Positions 34,283 through 43,236 are shown, counted from the first letter of the stretch. The stretch: DNA of 43,512 nt from Sphingomonadaceae bacterium (GCA_025359425.1 JANYGC010000054.1:1-43512); one strand, 5' to 3'. Numbers and translations: made by a program. The notes: a model not told the origin generated them from the sequence alone.

Positions 34283-35569
34283 ATGAGCGCCCTCCCCCCC
34301 GAAACCCCGTGGCTCAACCGCGCCGACCTCGCCGCACTCCTCGCTGCGCTGGGGCCGGGGCAGGCGCGCTATGTCGGCGGGGCGGTGCGCGACACTTTGC
34401 TGGGGCTGGCGGTCAAGGACATCGACATTGCCACCCCGCTGGAACCGCGCGAGGTGATGCGGCGGATCAAAGCGCATAATATTTCGGTGGTGCCGACCGG
34501 GATCGATCACGGCACCGTCACCGCGCTGCTCGCGGGCGGCCCGGTCGAAATCACCACGCTGCGCCATGACGTCTCGACCGACGGCCGCCGCGCCACCGTG
34601 GCCTTTGCGCAAGACTGGCAAGACGATGCCGCACGGCGCGATTTCACCATCAACGCGCTTTATGCCGACCCAGTGACGCTGGAAATATTCGATTACTTCG
34701 GCGGCAACGATGACATTGCCGCGCGGCGGGTGCGGTTCATCGGCGATGCCCGCGAGCGCATCCGCGAGGATCACTTGCGGATCCTGCGCTACTTCCGGTT
34801 TCAAGCGAGGTTTGGGTCGCATCCTGCTGATCCTGAAGCAGAAAGTGCTTGTGCGGATTTGGCCGCAACGCTCAAAGGCCTGTCGCGCGAGCGGGTTGGA
34901 ATGGAGATGATCAACCTGCTCGGCCTGCCCGATCCCGCGCCGACGGTGGCGCGGATGGCGGAGTTGGGGGTGCTGGCGCAGGTGTTGCCCGAGGCAGATG
35001 TAGCGGCTTTGGCGGCGCTGGTGGCGGAAGAAGCGCGGCAAGAGGTTGCACCCGATCCGATCCGGCGTTTGGCGGCGCTACTCCCGCCCGAGCCCGCGCT
35101 GGCCGAGCACGTCGCCGCGCGTTTTCGCTTGTCCGGCGCGCAGAAAAAGCGCCTGGCCCTGGCGGCAGGACGCAACCCAAATCCTCCCCCTCTGGGGGAG
35201 GTGGCATCGCGCAGCGATGACGGTGGGGGCGCGCCCGTTGCAACCCACACGCCCCCACCGTCAGGCGTCAAAGCGCCTGCCACCTCCCCCAGAGGGGGAG
35301 GATTGAGCGAAGCCCACGCCCTCGCCTATCGCCTCGGCCGCACCGCCGCGCTCGACCGCCTGCTGCTCACCGGCCACAGCATCGCCCCGCTCGACGGCTG
35401 GGAGATCCCCACCTTCCCCCTCAAAGGCGGCCAGATCGTCGCGCGCGGGGTCAAGGCCGGGCCGGAGGTAGCGCGGGTGTTGAAGGCGGTTGAGGCGCGG
35501 TGGGTTGAAGAGGGGTTTCCCGATCAAGAGCGGGTTTGGGAGCTTTTGAGAGAAAACCTAGAGGTTTGA
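34283..35569 (+). CDS. cca: CCA-adding tRNA nucleotidyltransferase with in-frame repeat insertion
   Basis: Adds or repairs the 3'-terminal CCA of tRNAs. The 428-residue protein shows the class II pattern: ARYVGGAVRDTLLGLAVKDI with the catalytic DID (Asp47, Asp49), the flexible-loop region VVPTGIDHGTVTALLAGGPV, then RRDFTINALYAD and REDHLRILRYFRFQARFG. Residues about 300-341 (NPPPLGEVASRSDDGGG to TSPRGGGLS) are the translation of a complete palindromic repeat inserted in frame, within the C-terminal helical region. The sequence resumes with AHALAYRLGRTAALDRLLLT, so the gene is probably still functional. Start at the ATG at 34283. Confidence 0.95.
   Translation: MSALPPETPWLNRADLAALLAALGPGQARYVGGAVRDTLLGLAVKDIDIATPLEPREVMRRIKAHNISVVPTGIDHGTVTALLAGGPVEITTLRHDVSTDGRRATVAFAQDWQDDAARRDFTINALYADPVTLEIFDYFGGNDDIAARRVRFIGDARERIREDHLRILRYFRFQARFGSHPADPEAESACADLAATLKGLSRERVGMEMINLLGLPDPAPTVARMAELGVLAQVLPEADVAALAALVAEEARQEVAPDPIRRLAALLPPEPALAEHVAARFRLSGAQKKRLALAAGRNPNPPPLGEVASRSDDGGGAPVATHTPPPSGVKAPATSPRGGGLSEAHALAYRLGRTAALDRLLLTGHSIAPLDGWEIPTFPLKGGQIVARGVKAGPEVARVLKAVEARWVEEGFPDQERVWELLRENLEV
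35180..35304. repeat. Main palindromic repeat family, copy inside cca
   Basis: Left arm (outer hairpin CCCCCTCTGGGGG, inner stem ATCGC-GCA-GCGAT, GGTGGGGGC) and inverted right arm (inner stem AGGCG...CGCCT, outer hairpin CCCCCAGAGGGGG). It contains no stop codon in the cca frame and keeps the downstream frame, adding about 42 codons. Confidence 0.92.
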
Positions 35570-36244
35570 TTATCCTTCCGCAGGTGGATTTTCGGTAGGA
35601 TTTCGATTTCGGGCATATCGCTCACTGATAGCTTCATTTTCACGCTGCCGATCTGCAGCGTCGTAAATATCGGATTTCAATTTACGCGAACCTGATGCGA
35701 CATATCGCCAATCCTCGCGCAATTTCTTTAATTGTTCCGCAATTTGAACGTTCGGATCGCGCCCTCCTAGATAGCTGATACCCTTGTAGTCAGCCATATT
35801 TAGCCAAAACGTCAGCGACTCTCTCACATCTGATTTTGGGGAGCGACTCCAACTTGATGTGACTTTGAAATTTTTATCCAAATAATCGCCCACGTCATTC
35901 AAATAGCTATTCATAGACTGGCCTGGCTTCAAAAGGCTGATTTTCTGGAGAGGCACAGGTTCATTTTCTGCGATCTCGCCATCATTTATTAGAGGCGGAT
36001 CAAAGATCAATTCAATATCAAATGCTGTGGCATTCCCTGTGTTTTCTACATTGATATCTAAATGGATCGTCGACCAAATATTTGGGACAATCGTTGCCAC
36101 CACTTGAGGTTCTGAGGATGCGTCTGCCATCCTTTTCGTTTCCACAGCTAAAACGCGGGTCGCTCGCCAAAGAGCCACTGTAGCTATCGCGGTTGCTAAT
36201 GTGCCAAAAAGTGTTCCAAAGACAGCAAAGGTTTGTTGATCCAT
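35570..36244 (-). CDS. Hypothetical membrane-anchored protein, AT-richer than surroundings
   Basis: A 224-residue protein that I do not recognise. It starts MDQQTFAVFGTLFGTLATAI, giving one transmembrane helix (about 6-25). It is followed by a short charged stretch and a beta-rich domain (IHLDINVENTGNATAFDIEL resembles an immunoglobulin-like or CARDB-like strand pattern), then a basic, helical C-terminus (KKLREDWRYVASGSRKLKSD). Its base composition is clearly lower in GC than the flanking cca and parC genes, suggesting acquisition. It ends exactly next to the convergent cca stop and lies 64 bases after parC. A start 26 codons earlier is possible. Confidence 0.75.
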   Translation of the reverse strand: MDQQTFAVFGTLFGTLATAIATVALWRATRVLAVETKRMADASSEPQVVATIVPNIWSTIHLDINVENTGNATAFDIELIFDPPLINDGEIAENEPVPLQKISLLKPGQSMNSYLNDVGDYLDKNFKVTSSWSRSPKSDVRESLTFWLNMADYKGISYLGGRDPNVQIAEQLKKLREDWRYVASGSRKLKSDIYDAADRQRENEAISERYARNRNPTENPPAEG

Positions 36245-36308
36245 GTTAGCAGTATGCTGTCCGATCATGGAAACTGCAATCTGTCGTTTGGCAACAAACC
36301 TATTTATT

Positions 36309-38594
36309 CTAAAACCGCCCATCCCTAGGAAACCCGGTCGGCGGCAACCTTCCCGCAGCCCCGCGCGCGACCTTCCACATCACCGCGTCCTTCTCGGTCC
36401 GGGTGCGCCCGGTATCGCCGCCCATCGTCCAGCTCAGCCCGTCCTCCAGCTTCAAAGTAATCGCATCGGCCAGCCCGCCGTCGCGGTAGCGTTGCAGCGT
36501 CACGCCTTGGCCCTTGGCCATCACCGGCATTTCGGACAGCGAGAAGATCACCAGCTTGCGGTTGTCCCCGACCACCGCGATGTGGTCGTGCTCGGCGGGA
36601 ACTTCGCGCACGACGCTGAGCTTGACCCCGGGCTTGGTGGTCATCACGCCGCGGCCCTTGCGCGTTTCGGCGAGCAATTCGTCCGCCTCGGCCACGAAGC
36701 CGCGCCCGGCATTGCTGGCGAGCAGCAATTGCGCCTTGGGGCGATAGACCATGACCGCGATGATCGCCGCTTCGGTATCGATATCGAGCATCGTGCGGAC
36801 CGGTTCGCCAAACCCGCGTGCGCCGGGCAGCTTGTCCGCGCCGAGCGTGTAGAACCGGCCATTGTCGCAGGCGATCAGCAGCTTGTCGGTGGTCTGCGCG
36901 TGGAGCGCAAACGCCGCCCCGTCGCCGTCCTTGTACTTGAAATCCTTGTCCAGCGGTTCGTGGCCAGAGGCCCCGCGGACCCAGCCCTTGGCTGAGAGGA
37001 TCACCGTGACCGGCGCCTTCTCGATCATCGCGTCCATGGAGAATTCGATCGTCGGCGCGGCTTCGGCGATGGTCGTGCGGCGGCGGCCGAGCGCGGTGTC
37101 CTCGGCGTAGTCCTTGCGCAAGTTGGCCAGGTCGCGCTTGATCCGCGTGCGCTGGCGCGCCGGGCTGTCGAGCAGCTTGTTGAGCTCGTCCTGCTCGGCG
37201 CGCAGCGTATCAAGCTCGCGCCGCAGCTCCATTTCCTCCAGCCGCCGCAAAGACCGCAGCCGCATGTTGAGGATCGCCTCGGCCTGACGGTCGTTCAATT
37301 CGAACTCCGCCATCATCAGCACTTTGGGCTCATCCTCGGAGCGGATGATCTCGATGATCCGGTCGAGGTTGAGGAAGGCGATGATGTAGCCTTCGAGCAG
37401 CTCGAGCCGCGCCGCGATCTTGTCGAGCCGGTGCTGGCTGCGCCGCATCAGAATGTCGATCTGGCTCTTGAGCCATTCCTGCAGCAGCAGCTTCAGGCTG
37501 AGCACGCCGGGGGTGCGGGTCTCGTCGAGCACGTTGAGGTTGAGGCTGAACCGGGTTTCCAGATCGGTCAGCTTGAACAGGCTTTGCTTGAGCAGGTCGG
37601 GGTCGACGTTGCGGCTTTTGGGCACGAACACCAGCCGGATCGCCTCGTCGCTTTCGTCGCGGATGTCTTCGAGGATCGGCAGCTTCTTGTCGGCGATCAG
37701 CTGTGCGACTTGTTCGATCAGCTTGCCCTTGGCGAGCATGTAGGGAATTTCGCTGATCACCAGCTGCCACTGCCCGCCGGGCAATTTCTCGATCCCGCTG
37801 GCCTCCCAAGCGCCATCGGGCTCGCGCCCGGTCGAGAAGCGCCCGCGCACCCGGATCGCGCCGCGTCCGGTCTCGTAGGCGTGCGACAGCGCGGCGGGGC
37901 TATCGACCACCACGCCGCCGGTGGCGAAGTCCGGGCCGTGGAAAAGCTGCATCAGCTCGGCATGTTCGGCGGTCGGATTATCGATCAGCAGCAAGGCCGC
38001 ATCGATCACTTCGGCGACGTTGTGGCTGGGGATCGAGGTTGCCATGCCCACTGCAATCCCGCTCGAGCCATTGGCGAGCAGGTTGGGGAAGATGCCGGGG
38101 AAAATCTCGGGCTCTTCCTCCTCGCCGTTGTAGGTCGGGATAAAGTTGACCGTGCCTTCATCGAGCCCGGCCATCAGCTGGATCGCGGTCTTGGTCAGCC
38201 GGGCTTCGGTGTAGCGGTAAGCGGCGGCGTTATCGCCATCGATGTTGCCGAAATTGCCTTGGCCTTCGACCAGCGGATAACGCAGCGAAAACGGCTGCGC
38301 GAGCCGGACCATGGCATCGTAAACCGATTGGTCGCCGTGCGGGTGGTATTTACCGATCACATCGCCGACCACGCGCGCCGATTTCTTGAACGCGTCGGTC
38401 GGGTTGAGCTTCAACTGCCGCATCGCCCACAACAGGCGGCGGTGGACTGGCTTCAGCCCGTCGCGCAGATCGGGCAGCGAGCGCGCGGTGATCGTCGAGA
38501 GCGCATAGATCAGATAGCGTTCGGACAAGGCGCTGTCGAACGGGGCATCGACGATAGCGTCGAAGGGGTCTGGCTCGGTAATGTCGGTGGTCAT
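36309..38594 (-). CDS. parC: DNA topoisomerase IV subunit A
   Basis: A 761-residue type IIA topoisomerase A subunit that decatenates chromosomes with ParE. Features are [60 protein letters not shown] with the active-site tyrosine (Tyr128), and a C-terminal beta-propeller region lacking the GyrA-box. Length and the missing GyrA-box favour ParC over GyrA. At the position equivalent to the quinolone-contact serine of E. coli ParC (Ser80) there is Gln89; the acidic residue four further on is present (Asp93). ATG at 38594. Confidence 0.96.
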   Translation of the reverse strand: MTTDITEPDPFDAIVDAPFDSALSERYLIYALSTITARSLPDLRDGLKPVHRRLLWAMRQLKLNPTDAFKKSARVVGDVIGKYHPHGDQSVYDAMVRLAQPFSLRYPLVEGQGNFGNIDGDNAAAYRYTEARLTKTAIQLMAGLDEGTVNFIPTYNGEEEEPEIFPGIFPNLLANGSSGIAVGMATSIPSHNVAEVIDAALLLIDNPTAEHAELMQLFHGPDFATGGVVVDSPAALSHAYETGRGAIRVRGRFSTGREPDGAWEASGIEKLPGGQWQLVISEIPYMLAKGKLIEQVAQLIADKKLPILEDIRDESDEAIRLVFVPKSRNVDPDLLKQSLFKLTDLETRFSLNLNVLDETRTPGVLSLKLLLQEWLKSQIDILMRRSQHRLDKIAARLELLEGYIIAFLNLDRIIEIIRSEDEPKVLMMAEFELNDRQAEAILNMRLRSLRRLEEMELRRELDTLRAEQDELNKLLDSPARQRTRIKRDLANLRKDYAEDTALGRRRTTIAEAAPTIEFSMDAMIEKAPVTVILSAKGWVRGASGHEPLDKDFKYKDGDGAAFALHAQTTDKLLIACDNGRFYTLGADKLPGARGFGEPVRTMLDIDTEAAIIAVMVYRPKAQLLLASNAGRGFVAEADELLAETRKGRGVMTTKPGVKLSVVREVPAEHDHIAVVGDNRKLVIFSLSEMPVMAKGQGVTLQRYRDGGLADAITLKLEDGLSWTMGGDTGRTRTEKDAVMWKVARGAAGRLPPTGFPRDGRF

Positions 38595-38700
38595 TGTCCA
38601 AGCGCCCTAGCAACGCGGCCAGCAGCAAGGAAGTGCGGAACGGGTTTTTCCGCCGTTCGTTTGCACCGCAAGTCCCCCGACAAAACCGGAGTTTTCCAGC

Positions 38701-39222
38701 ATGACCAAGCGCGTCCTCATCCTTGCCGCCGATGGCTTTGAGCAATCCGAATTGATGGACCCCAAGGCGGCGCTCGAAGCGGCCGGGTTCGAAACCGTTG
38801 TCGCCAGCTCCAATGCCGGCGAGATCAAAGGCTGGAAAGACAAGAACTGGGGCGAAAGCGTGCCGGTCGACGCGCTGATCGCCGACATGAACGCCAGCGA
38901 CTTTGACGCACTGCTGCTCCCGGGCGGGCAGATGAACCCCGACATCCTGCGCATGGACGAAGCTGCGGTCGACCTGGTCGAGGACTTCAACGACGCAGGC
39001 AAGCCAATCGCGGCGATCTGTCACGGCCCGTGGATGCTGGTCGAGGCTGACGTTGTGGAAGGCCGCACCGTCACTGCGTGGCCGTCGGTGCGGACCGACC
39101 TGACCAATGCCGGGGCCAATGTGGTCGATCAGGAAGTCGCGATCGACGGCAACCTGATCACCAGCCGCATGCCCGCTGATATCCCGGCGTTTTCCAAGGC
39201 GCTGATCGACGCACTGGCCTGA
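38701..39222 (+). CDS. DJ-1/PfpI-family (type 1 glutamine amidotransferase-like) protein
   Basis: A 173-residue protein of the PfpI/YhbO class. TKRVLILAADGFEQSELMDP contains the conserved Glu of the active site, DFDALLLPGGQMNPDILRMD the glycine-rich turn, and PIAAICHGPWMLVEADVVEG the nucleophilic cysteine followed by His (C-H-G-P). The family includes stress-related glyoxalase/deglycase-like enzymes; the exact activity cannot be assigned. It is transcribed divergently from parC (106-base spacer) and converges on the ferredoxin gene. Confidence 0.93.
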   Translation: MTKRVLILAADGFEQSELMDPKAALEAAGFETVVASSNAGEIKGWKDKNWGESVPVDALIADMNASDFDALLLPGGQMNPDILRMDEAAVDLVEDFNDAGKPIAAICHGPWMLVEADVVEGRTVTAWPSVRTDLTNAGANVVDQEVAIDGNLITSRMPADIPAFSKALIDALA

Positions 39223-39243
39223 ACGACCCGCGCGTGCGGCGGC

Positions 39244-39576
39244 CTAGCGCCGCCGCATGTCGTGGCTGTCGCCCGGGATTCGCACTTCCAGCCCGTCGAG
39301 CGCGGCGGTCAGTTCGATCTGGCATGACAGCCGGCTGGTCGGGCGGACCCCGGCGGCGAGATCGAGCAGGTCTTCTTCGTCCTCAGTGGCGCGGGGCAAT
39401 TTTTCGAACCATTCGCGCGCCACGATCACGTGGCAGGTTGAGCAAGCCATCTGGCCCTCGCAGGTGCCCTCCAAGGGCATCCCGGCGGCCTGGCCGAGGC
39501 GGAGCAGGTTGTCGCCCGCGGGTGCCTGCGCGGTAACCCGCTCCTCGTTCGCGGTGACGAAAGTGACCGTGACCAT
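39244..39576 (-). CDS. [2Fe-2S] ferredoxin, adrenodoxin type
   Basis: A 110-residue ferredoxin with cluster ligands at Cys39, Cys45, Cys48 and Cys85 (C-x5-C-x2-C-x36-C), in GTCEGQMACSTCHVIV and RLSCQIELT. This spacing is that of adrenodoxin/Fdx-type ferredoxins, which serve P450s or iron-sulfur cluster assembly. The ATG shares its A with the stop codon of the upstream cysteine desulfurase gene (TGATG), so the two are translationally coupled. That pairing supports a role in Fe-S assembly, giving electrons for sulfur reduction (inference). Confidence 0.94.
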   Translation of the reverse strand: MVTVTFVTANEERVTAQAPAGDNLLRLGQAAGMPLEGTCEGQMACSTCHVIVAREWFEKLPRATEDEEDLLDLAAGVRPTSRLSCQIELTAALDGLEVRIPGDSHDMRRR

Positions 39577-40667
39577 CACACCCCCTGCGCCAGCGCGGCG
39601 GCTTCGATTGCCCGGCAGCCCGCTTCGACGTCCTCGCGCGTCGTGTAACGCCCGAACCCGAGGCGGATCGAGTTGCGCGCCTCGTGCGGTTCAAGGCCGA
39701 TCGCGCTCAGCACCCGGCTCGGCGCGCCGGTGCCGCTGCCGCAGGCCGAACCGGCGGACATCGCGACACTCCGGCAATCGCTCAGCAGCCGCGGAAAATT
39801 GAGCCCACCCAGCCGCAGGTTGAGGTTGCCCGGCCAGCGCGATGTCTCGCTGCCGTTAAGCGTCCAGCGCTCCAGGATCGAGCGGGCTAGCGCGGCGAGC
39901 CCGGCGAGGTGCTGGAAATCGACCTCCATCCGCGTCTGCGCCAGCGCCGCTGCTGCCCCGAACCCGGCGCACAGCGCGGGGCTGAGCGTACCCGAACGCA
40001 GGCCGCCCTCCTGCCCGCCGCCCTCGATCAGCGCAGCAATCGCCACCCCGTCACGCACCCACAGCGCGCCGATGCCCTTGGGTCCGTATAGCTTGTGCGC
40101 GGTAATCGCGATCAGGTCGGCCCCCTCGGGCGGCGCGAGCTTGCCCGCGCCCTGCACCGCGTCGCACAGGAACACTGCGCCCATCTCATGCGCCCGCTGC
40201 GCCAACCCGGCCACCGGCTGGATCGTACCGATCTCGTTGTTGACCTGCATCACCGCGACAAGGCCGGTACCCTCGGCGAACTCGACCTCAGGATCGACCA
40301 GCCCTGCGGCGCTGACCGGCAATTCCTGCACCGCCGCGCCGCTGGCCAGCGCGGCATTGACCACCGCCGAGTGTTCGATCGCCGAATAGGCGATGGTCCC
40401 GCGCGGGACCGACCGGATCGCCTGGTTGAGCGCCTCGGTCGCGCCGCTGGTGAAGATCACGCGGCCGCCCTTCGGCAGCAGCCCCGCCACCTGCTCGCGC
40501 GCCACTTCGACCGCCGCCGCTGCCGCGCGTCCGGCCTTGTGCATCGAATGCGGATTGGCGAACCCCATCGACTCTGGACCGGCCAGCCACGGCAGCATCG
40601 CCGCGCGCGCTTCGGGCGCGAGCGGGGTGGTCGCCTGATGATCGAAATAGATGAAATCGCTCGCCAT
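39576..40667 (-). CDS. Cysteine desulfurase family protein (NifS/IscS-like)
   Basis: A 363-residue PLP enzyme that takes sulfur from cysteine for Fe-S clusters or tRNA thiolation. It starts MASDFIYFDHQATTPLAPEA and shows ANPHSMHKAGRAAAAAVEVA, IFTSGATEALNQAI, QVNNEIGTIQPV and the PLP-lysine ITAHKLYGPKG (Lys192). The active-site cysteine is in SAGSACGSG (Cys309), the class I (NifS/IscS) arrangement. The upstream extension of the frame lacks homology. It is paired with a ferredoxin gene rather than with a full isc or suf operon. Whether it is the main desulfurase is not clear. Confidence 0.94.
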   Translation of the reverse strand: MASDFIYFDHQATTPLAPEARAAMLPWLAGPESMGFANPHSMHKAGRAAAAAVEVAREQVAGLLPKGGRVIFTSGATEALNQAIRSVPRGTIAYSAIEHSAVVNAALASGAAVQELPVSAAGLVDPEVEFAEGTGLVAVMQVNNEIGTIQPVAGLAQRAHEMGAVFLCDAVQGAGKLAPPEGADLIAITAHKLYGPKGIGALWVRDGVAIAALIEGGGQEGGLRSGTLSPALCAGFGAAAALAQTRMEVDFQHLAGLAALARSILERWTLNGSETSRWPGNLNLRLGGLNFPRLLSDCRSVAMSAGSACGSGTGAPSRVLSAIGLEPHEARNSIRLGFGRYTTREDVEAGCRAIEAAALAQGV

Positions 40668-40799
40668 GTTCGCAATCGTTGCTTTTAGGACCTTCGTTTC
40701 TATATAGCGCCTGCTTCCCGATCCTAGTCCAAAGCGGTCCGGCATCCGAGAATCCTCCGGACGCCGCGCCATGGGCCAGCCAGAACAGGTACCTTGTCC

Positions 40800-41456
40800 A
40801 TGCCCTCAGTGATCTTTCCCGGCCCCGAAGGTCGCCTCGAAGGCCGTTTCCAGCCGGCCTCGCGTCCGCGCGCGCCGGTGGCGATGATCCTCCACCCGCA
40901 CCCGCAGGCCGGCGGCACGATGAACGAGCGCATTACGATGGCGCTGTACAAGACCTTTCAGGCGCGCGGGTTCGCGACGCTGCGCTTCAACTTCCGCGGC
41001 GTGGGCCGCAGCCAGGGCAGCTTCGACAACGGGATCGGCGAGCTGTCCGATGCCGCTGCCGCCCTGGATTGGGTCCAGTCGATCCACCCCGAAGCTTCGA
41101 CCACCTGGGTTGCCGGGGCCAGCTTTGGTTCGCTCATCGGGATGCAGCTGCTGATGCGCCGCCCGGAAATCCGCGGGTTCATCTCGATCGCCCCACCGGC
41201 CAATATGTACGATTTCAGCTTCCTCGCGCCCTGTCCCGCAAGCGGCATCATCATCCAGGGCGTGGCCGATACCGTGGTTTCGCCCAATTCGGTCCAGAAG
41301 CTGGTCGACAAGCTGCGGACCCAGCGCCACATCACGATCCACCACGAAGAAATCCCCCGCGCGAACCACTTCTTCGAAAACGAGATGGGCGACCTGATGG
41401 GCTCGGTCGACAATTACCTCGACATGCGGCTCTCGCCCGACTGCCCGATCAAGTAG
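40800..41456 (+). CDS. Alpha/beta hydrolase
   Basis: A 218-residue compact alpha/beta-fold hydrolase beginning MPSVIFPGPEGRLEGRFQPA. It has MILHPHPQAGGTMNERITMA with the oxyanion region, FATLRFNFRGVGRSQGSFDN, the nucleophile elbow GASFGS, VADTVVSP with the acid and ARANHFF-like PRANHFFENE with the catalytic histidine. It is typical of a conserved proteobacterial family of unknown substrate (often annotated as dienelactone hydrolase or S33 peptidase-like). It is divergent from the cysteine desulfurase gene, with a 132-base spacer. Confidence 0.9.
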   Translation: MPSVIFPGPEGRLEGRFQPASRPRAPVAMILHPHPQAGGTMNERITMALYKTFQARGFATLRFNFRGVGRSQGSFDNGIGELSDAAAALDWVQSIHPEASTTWVAGASFGSLIGMQLLMRRPEIRGFISIAPPANMYDFSFLAPCPASGIIIQGVADTVVSPNSVQKLVDKLRTQRHITIHHEEIPRANHFFENEMGDLMGSVDNYLDMRLSPDCPIK

Positions 41457-41462
41457 AACCCT

Positions 41463-41492
41463 CGTCATTGCTTCGCTACGCGCGCAATGACG
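41463..41492. repeat. Short remnant of the CGTCATTGC repeat
   Basis: CGTCATTGC and GCAATGACG are separated by only about 12 bases. These ends match those of the larger repeat at 28809-28892, so this looks like an internally deleted copy. It lies between two convergent genes and may serve as a terminator. Confidence 0.7.
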
Positions 41493-41498
41493 AACTTG

Positions 41499-41702
41499 CT
41501 ATTTGAGCTCCTGCTCCACTGGCGCGGTGCCGTCCGGCGACGGCACCACCCAGATTGCGACATTGGCGGCGAGCACGACCGCCAGCACCAGCATCAGCCA
41601 GACCTGCTTCGATGGTCCGCGCCGCCGCCACAGGAACCCTGCGCCCACCACCATGGCCATGGCCGCGAGCATCACGATCGACAAGACCGTCCCGCTGGCC
41701 AT
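41499..41702 (-). CDS. Small two-helix membrane protein
   Basis: A 67-residue protein (MASGTVLSIVMLAAMAMVVG at the N-terminus) with two hydrophobic helices (about 5-24 and 35-53) separated by WRRRGPSKQVW, ending in a polar tail (PSPDGTAPVEQELK). I do not recognise a family. Its ATG shares a base with the stop of the YidB-like gene (TAATG), a coupled arrangement that supports real translation. A much longer open frame covering it on this strand is only a shadow of the YidB-like gene in another frame. Confidence 0.72.
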   Translation of the reverse strand: MASGTVLSIVMLAAMAMVVGAGFLWRRRGPSKQVWLMLVLAVVLAANVAIWVVPSPDGTAPVEQELK

Positions 41703-42343
41703 TAGCGGGTCAGCTTGCCCGCCATGCCGATGATCTCGTCGAGCGCGTTGCCGCCCTGCTTGGTGGTCCCGCCACCAAGCAGCGAGCCGAGCACGCCGCC
41801 GAGCATCCCGCCCATGCCGCCGCTTGGTTGCGCTGCCTGACCGCCGCCGAGCACCGAGCCGAGGACCGAGCCGAGCATTCCGCCCAGCCCGCCGCCACCC
41901 GGCTGCTGACCCTGCGCTCCGCCAGCCTGCTGCGACATATAGCCAGCGACCAGCATGGCCAGGATCGGTAGCATTTTCTTGAGCAAGGCAGGATCGAGCC
42001 CGGTCTGGTTCGAGGCATGCGTTGCGACGGTGCGGCTGACGTCCTTCGAGCCGAAGATCTGCCCGAGCACATCGTTGCCCTTGTCGACTTCGGTCGGCTC
42101 TGGCCCGAGCACGTTGGTGGCAAGCGACGCGCCGCCCAGCCCGCCGAGCATCCCGATCAGACTGCCCAGACCGCCCTCGCCGCCGCCCGCGGCATCGGCC
42201 TGCTTGCTGAAGCCGCCGACCACGGCTGGCAGCAGCGCCGCCGCGCCGGCTTCGGCGACTTGCGGCGAAATCCCGAGCTGGCTGGCAATCGCGCCGATGC
42301 CGCCGGTTTGTTGCAGGATCGAGATCAGGTCGCTCGCAGCCAT
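41702..42343 (-). CDS. YidB-like (DUF937-type) protein
   Basis: A 213-residue protein starting MAASDLISILQQTGGIGAIA, with the N-terminal helical domain of YidB/DUF937 proteins (SQLGISPQVAEAGAAALLPA, VVGGFSKQ) and long Gly-rich repeats (GGLGGMLGSVLGSVLGGGQA, GGMGGMLGGVLGSLLGGGTT). The middle part (NDVLGQIFGSKDVSRTVATH) is also family-typical. Its function is unknown; E. coli YidB is uncharacterised. GGAGGA six bases before the ATG makes the start certain. It is the upstream partner of the coupled 67-residue membrane protein. Confidence 0.88.
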   Translation of the reverse strand: MAASDLISILQQTGGIGAIASQLGISPQVAEAGAAALLPAVVGGFSKQADAAGGGEGGLGSLIGMLGGLGGASLATNVLGPEPTEVDKGNDVLGQIFGSKDVSRTVATHASNQTGLDPALLKKMLPILAMLVAGYMSQQAGGAQGQQPGGGGLGGMLGSVLGSVLGGGQAAQPSGGMGGMLGGVLGSLLGGGTTKQGGNALDEIIGMAGKLTR

Positions 42344-42465
42344 GGTGGTTCCTCCAGCGGCCGGGGTGGCCGCCCGGATCAAGCCTAACCCTGCACAGCG
42401 AGCGATGCCAGTGGCTAAATTGGCCCATATTTGACTCGAGGGTACTTAAAAGGGGATCCCTTAAA

Positions 42466-42488
42466 CGGGGACACAATACTAATTAGCC
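42466..42488 (+). repeat. Left inverted repeat of the REP-transposase unit
   Basis: A 23-base sequence beginning CGGGGACACAATACTAATTA is the exact inverse of 43227-43249 on the other side of the transposase gene. Just upstream, AAGGGGATCCCTT (about 42451-42463) forms a near-palindrome. Confidence 0.9.
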
Positions 42489-42519
42489 ATATTGCATTCC
42501 CCATGCTATCCCGCCCCGC

Positions 42520-43236
42520 ATGGCCCGACTTGCCCGCACCGTAATCCCCGGCACACCGCACCACGTGACCCAGCGCGGCAACCGCCGTCTGCCAATCTTC
42601 TTTTCGGATGATGACCGCCGCCTTTACCTCGCGCTGATCCGCGATGGCTGCGCGCGCGCGCAGGTGCGCTGCCTCGGCTGGTGTCTGATGGACAACCACG
42701 TCCACCTGATCCTGGTTCCCGAAACTGCAGATGGCCTGCGCGCCGCGCTGGGCGAAGCGCACCGCCGCTATACCCGCGCGGTCAATTTCCGCGAGGGCTG
42801 GCGCGGCTATCTGTTTCAGGGCCGCTTCGCCTCCTATGCAATGGACGATGCGCACCTGCTGGCGGCGCTGCGCTATGTCGAATTGAACCCCGTTGCAGCG
42901 GGAATGGTCGAGCAGCCCGGGGACTGGCCCTGGTCGAGCGCGCGCAGCCACCTGGCCGGGCGGCGCGCGCGCGGCGACCGGTTGACCGATCTTGCCGCGT
43001 TGGCCGGGCATGTGCCAAACTGGCGCGCCTATCTGCGCTTCGGTCCGGACGCGGGCGGGCTCGGCGCTGACGGCGAAGCAGTGGCAGAGGCAATCGAGGC
43101 CCGCCTGCGCACCGGACGCTTGCTCGGCGCGGACGCGTGGATCGCAGCGCAGGAGGCGCAACTGGGCCGGCCCTTGCAGCCGCAACGGCGGGGGCCCAAG
43201 GTTAAGCGGCAGGGTGGAGATGGAGAGGCTAATTAG
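42520..43236 (+). CDS. REP-associated tyrosine transposase (Y1/HUH, RAYT)
   Basis: A 238-residue single-strand DNA transposase of the RAYT group related to IS200 TnpA. It shows PGTPHHVTQRGNRRLPIFFS, GWCLMDNHVHLILVPE with the HUH motif (His60-Val-His62), and HRRYTRAVNFREGWRGYLFQ with the candidate catalytic Tyr84. GRFASYAMDDAHLLAALRYV and ELNPVAAGMV complete the pattern. RAYTs act on REP sequences, excising or copying them as hairpins. The stop codon (TAG) is part of the right inverted repeat, so gene and repeat overlap. It is flanked by REP-like sequences on both sides and is probably an intact element. Confidence 0.95.
   Translation: MARLARTVIPGTPHHVTQRGNRRLPIFFSDDDRRLYLALIRDGCARAQVRCLGWCLMDNHVHLILVPETADGLRAALGEAHRRYTRAVNFREGWRGYLFQGRFASYAMDDAHLLAALRYVELNPVAAGMVEQPGDWPWSSARSHLAGRRARGDRLTDLAALAGHVPNWRAYLRFGPDAGGLGADGEAVAEAIEARLRTGRLLGADAWIAAQEAQLGRPLQPQRRGPKVKRQGGDGEAN

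Noticed and set aside
37431..38741. A 436-codon open frame antisense to parC
   Set aside because: No family features; parC covers the same bases with full homology.
41499..42476. A long minus-strand frame fusing the YidB-like region to the small membrane protein
   Set aside because: The upstream part is an Arg-rich out-of-frame reading of the YidB-like gene. The TAATG junction and the GGAGGA site show two separate genes.
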